Source: an uncultured Eubacteriales bacterium (GTDB lineage Bacteria; Bacillota; Clostridia; Oscillospirales; Acutalibacteraceae). From it: 21,387 bases of DNA. The position numbers and the translations under genes were made by a program. Shown here piece by piece: positions 21,387 through 21,387 of the stretch. Position 1 is the stretch's first letter. Each line of letters begins with the position of its first letter. The notes beneath the pieces were generated by a model. That model had not been told where the DNA came from and made no database searches. It saw nothing but the letters and a program-made list of their open reading frames with translations. The stretch lies in NCBI GenBank assembly GCA_934630515.1, contig CAKTVV010000029.1, positions 1 to 21,387 of the forward strand, in the 5' to 3' direction.

Positions 21387-21387
21387 G

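Overview
The window looks like a chromosomal segment of a GC-rich, strictly anaerobic Clostridia member, most likely an Oscillospiraceae/Ruminococcaceae-type gut fermenter. This rests on the Firmicutes-style gene orders rpmG-secE-nusG-rplK-rplA-rplJ-rplL and SRP RNA-dnaX-ybaB-recR, strong GGAGG ribosome binding sites, consensus sigma-A promoters, and an NAD-linked multisubunit [FeFe] hydrogenase. This is inference from content and order; no rRNA is present to fix the taxonomy. Almost every gene is on the minus strand, so operons read right to left.

Layout from left to right: (1) 1-57, the first 19 codons of a secreted or lipid-anchored protein, with its own promoter. (2) mnmE (tRNA wobble-uridine GTPase) and a small SGNH hydrolase, each with its own promoter and terminator. 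(3) About 1 kb without a convincing gene (2653-3686), holding a degenerate ~21-nt tandem repeat, several strong hairpins and the terminator of the ribosomal-protein operon. (4) The operon rpmG-secE-nusG-rplK-rplA-rplJ-rplL (7625 down to 3441). It has two L1-site look-alikes, one before rplK and one before rplA, and an L10 leader with an attenuator before rplJ. rpoBC does not follow. (5) A ten-gene hydrogenase operon (16157 down to 7746). Its first gene is the NuoE-like subunit and its last three are HndB-like, NuoF-like HydB and catalytic HydA. Between them sit six genes of regulatory appearance: DRTGG protein, RsbT-like ATPase, HydS-like [FeFe]-hydrogenase homologue, second DRTGG protein, PHP-domain protein and a lone GHKL ATPase. 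(6) The recombination/translation-quality operon SRP RNA-dnaX-ybaB-recR-smpB. (7) A divergent two-domain SGNH esterase, the only confident plus-strand gene. (8) A minus-strand terminator and the tail of an unidentified frame at the right edge.

How the genes work together: HydA, HydB and the NuoE-like subunit form a cytoplasmic enzyme expected to couple H2 formation to oxidation of NADH and reduced ferredoxin. The HydS-like protein keeps the cluster-binding cysteines but lacks the proton-relay cysteine and other active-site residues, which fits a sensor rather than a catalyst. Its neighbours are two GHKL ATPases, two DRTGG proteins and a PHP metallohydrolase, several joined by 4-nt stop/start overlaps. 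The most interesting hypothesis here is a hydrogen- or redox-responsive signalling module built into the hydrogenase operon. To my knowledge similar neighbourhoods occur in other anaerobes, but the biochemistry of the accessory proteins is largely unassigned.
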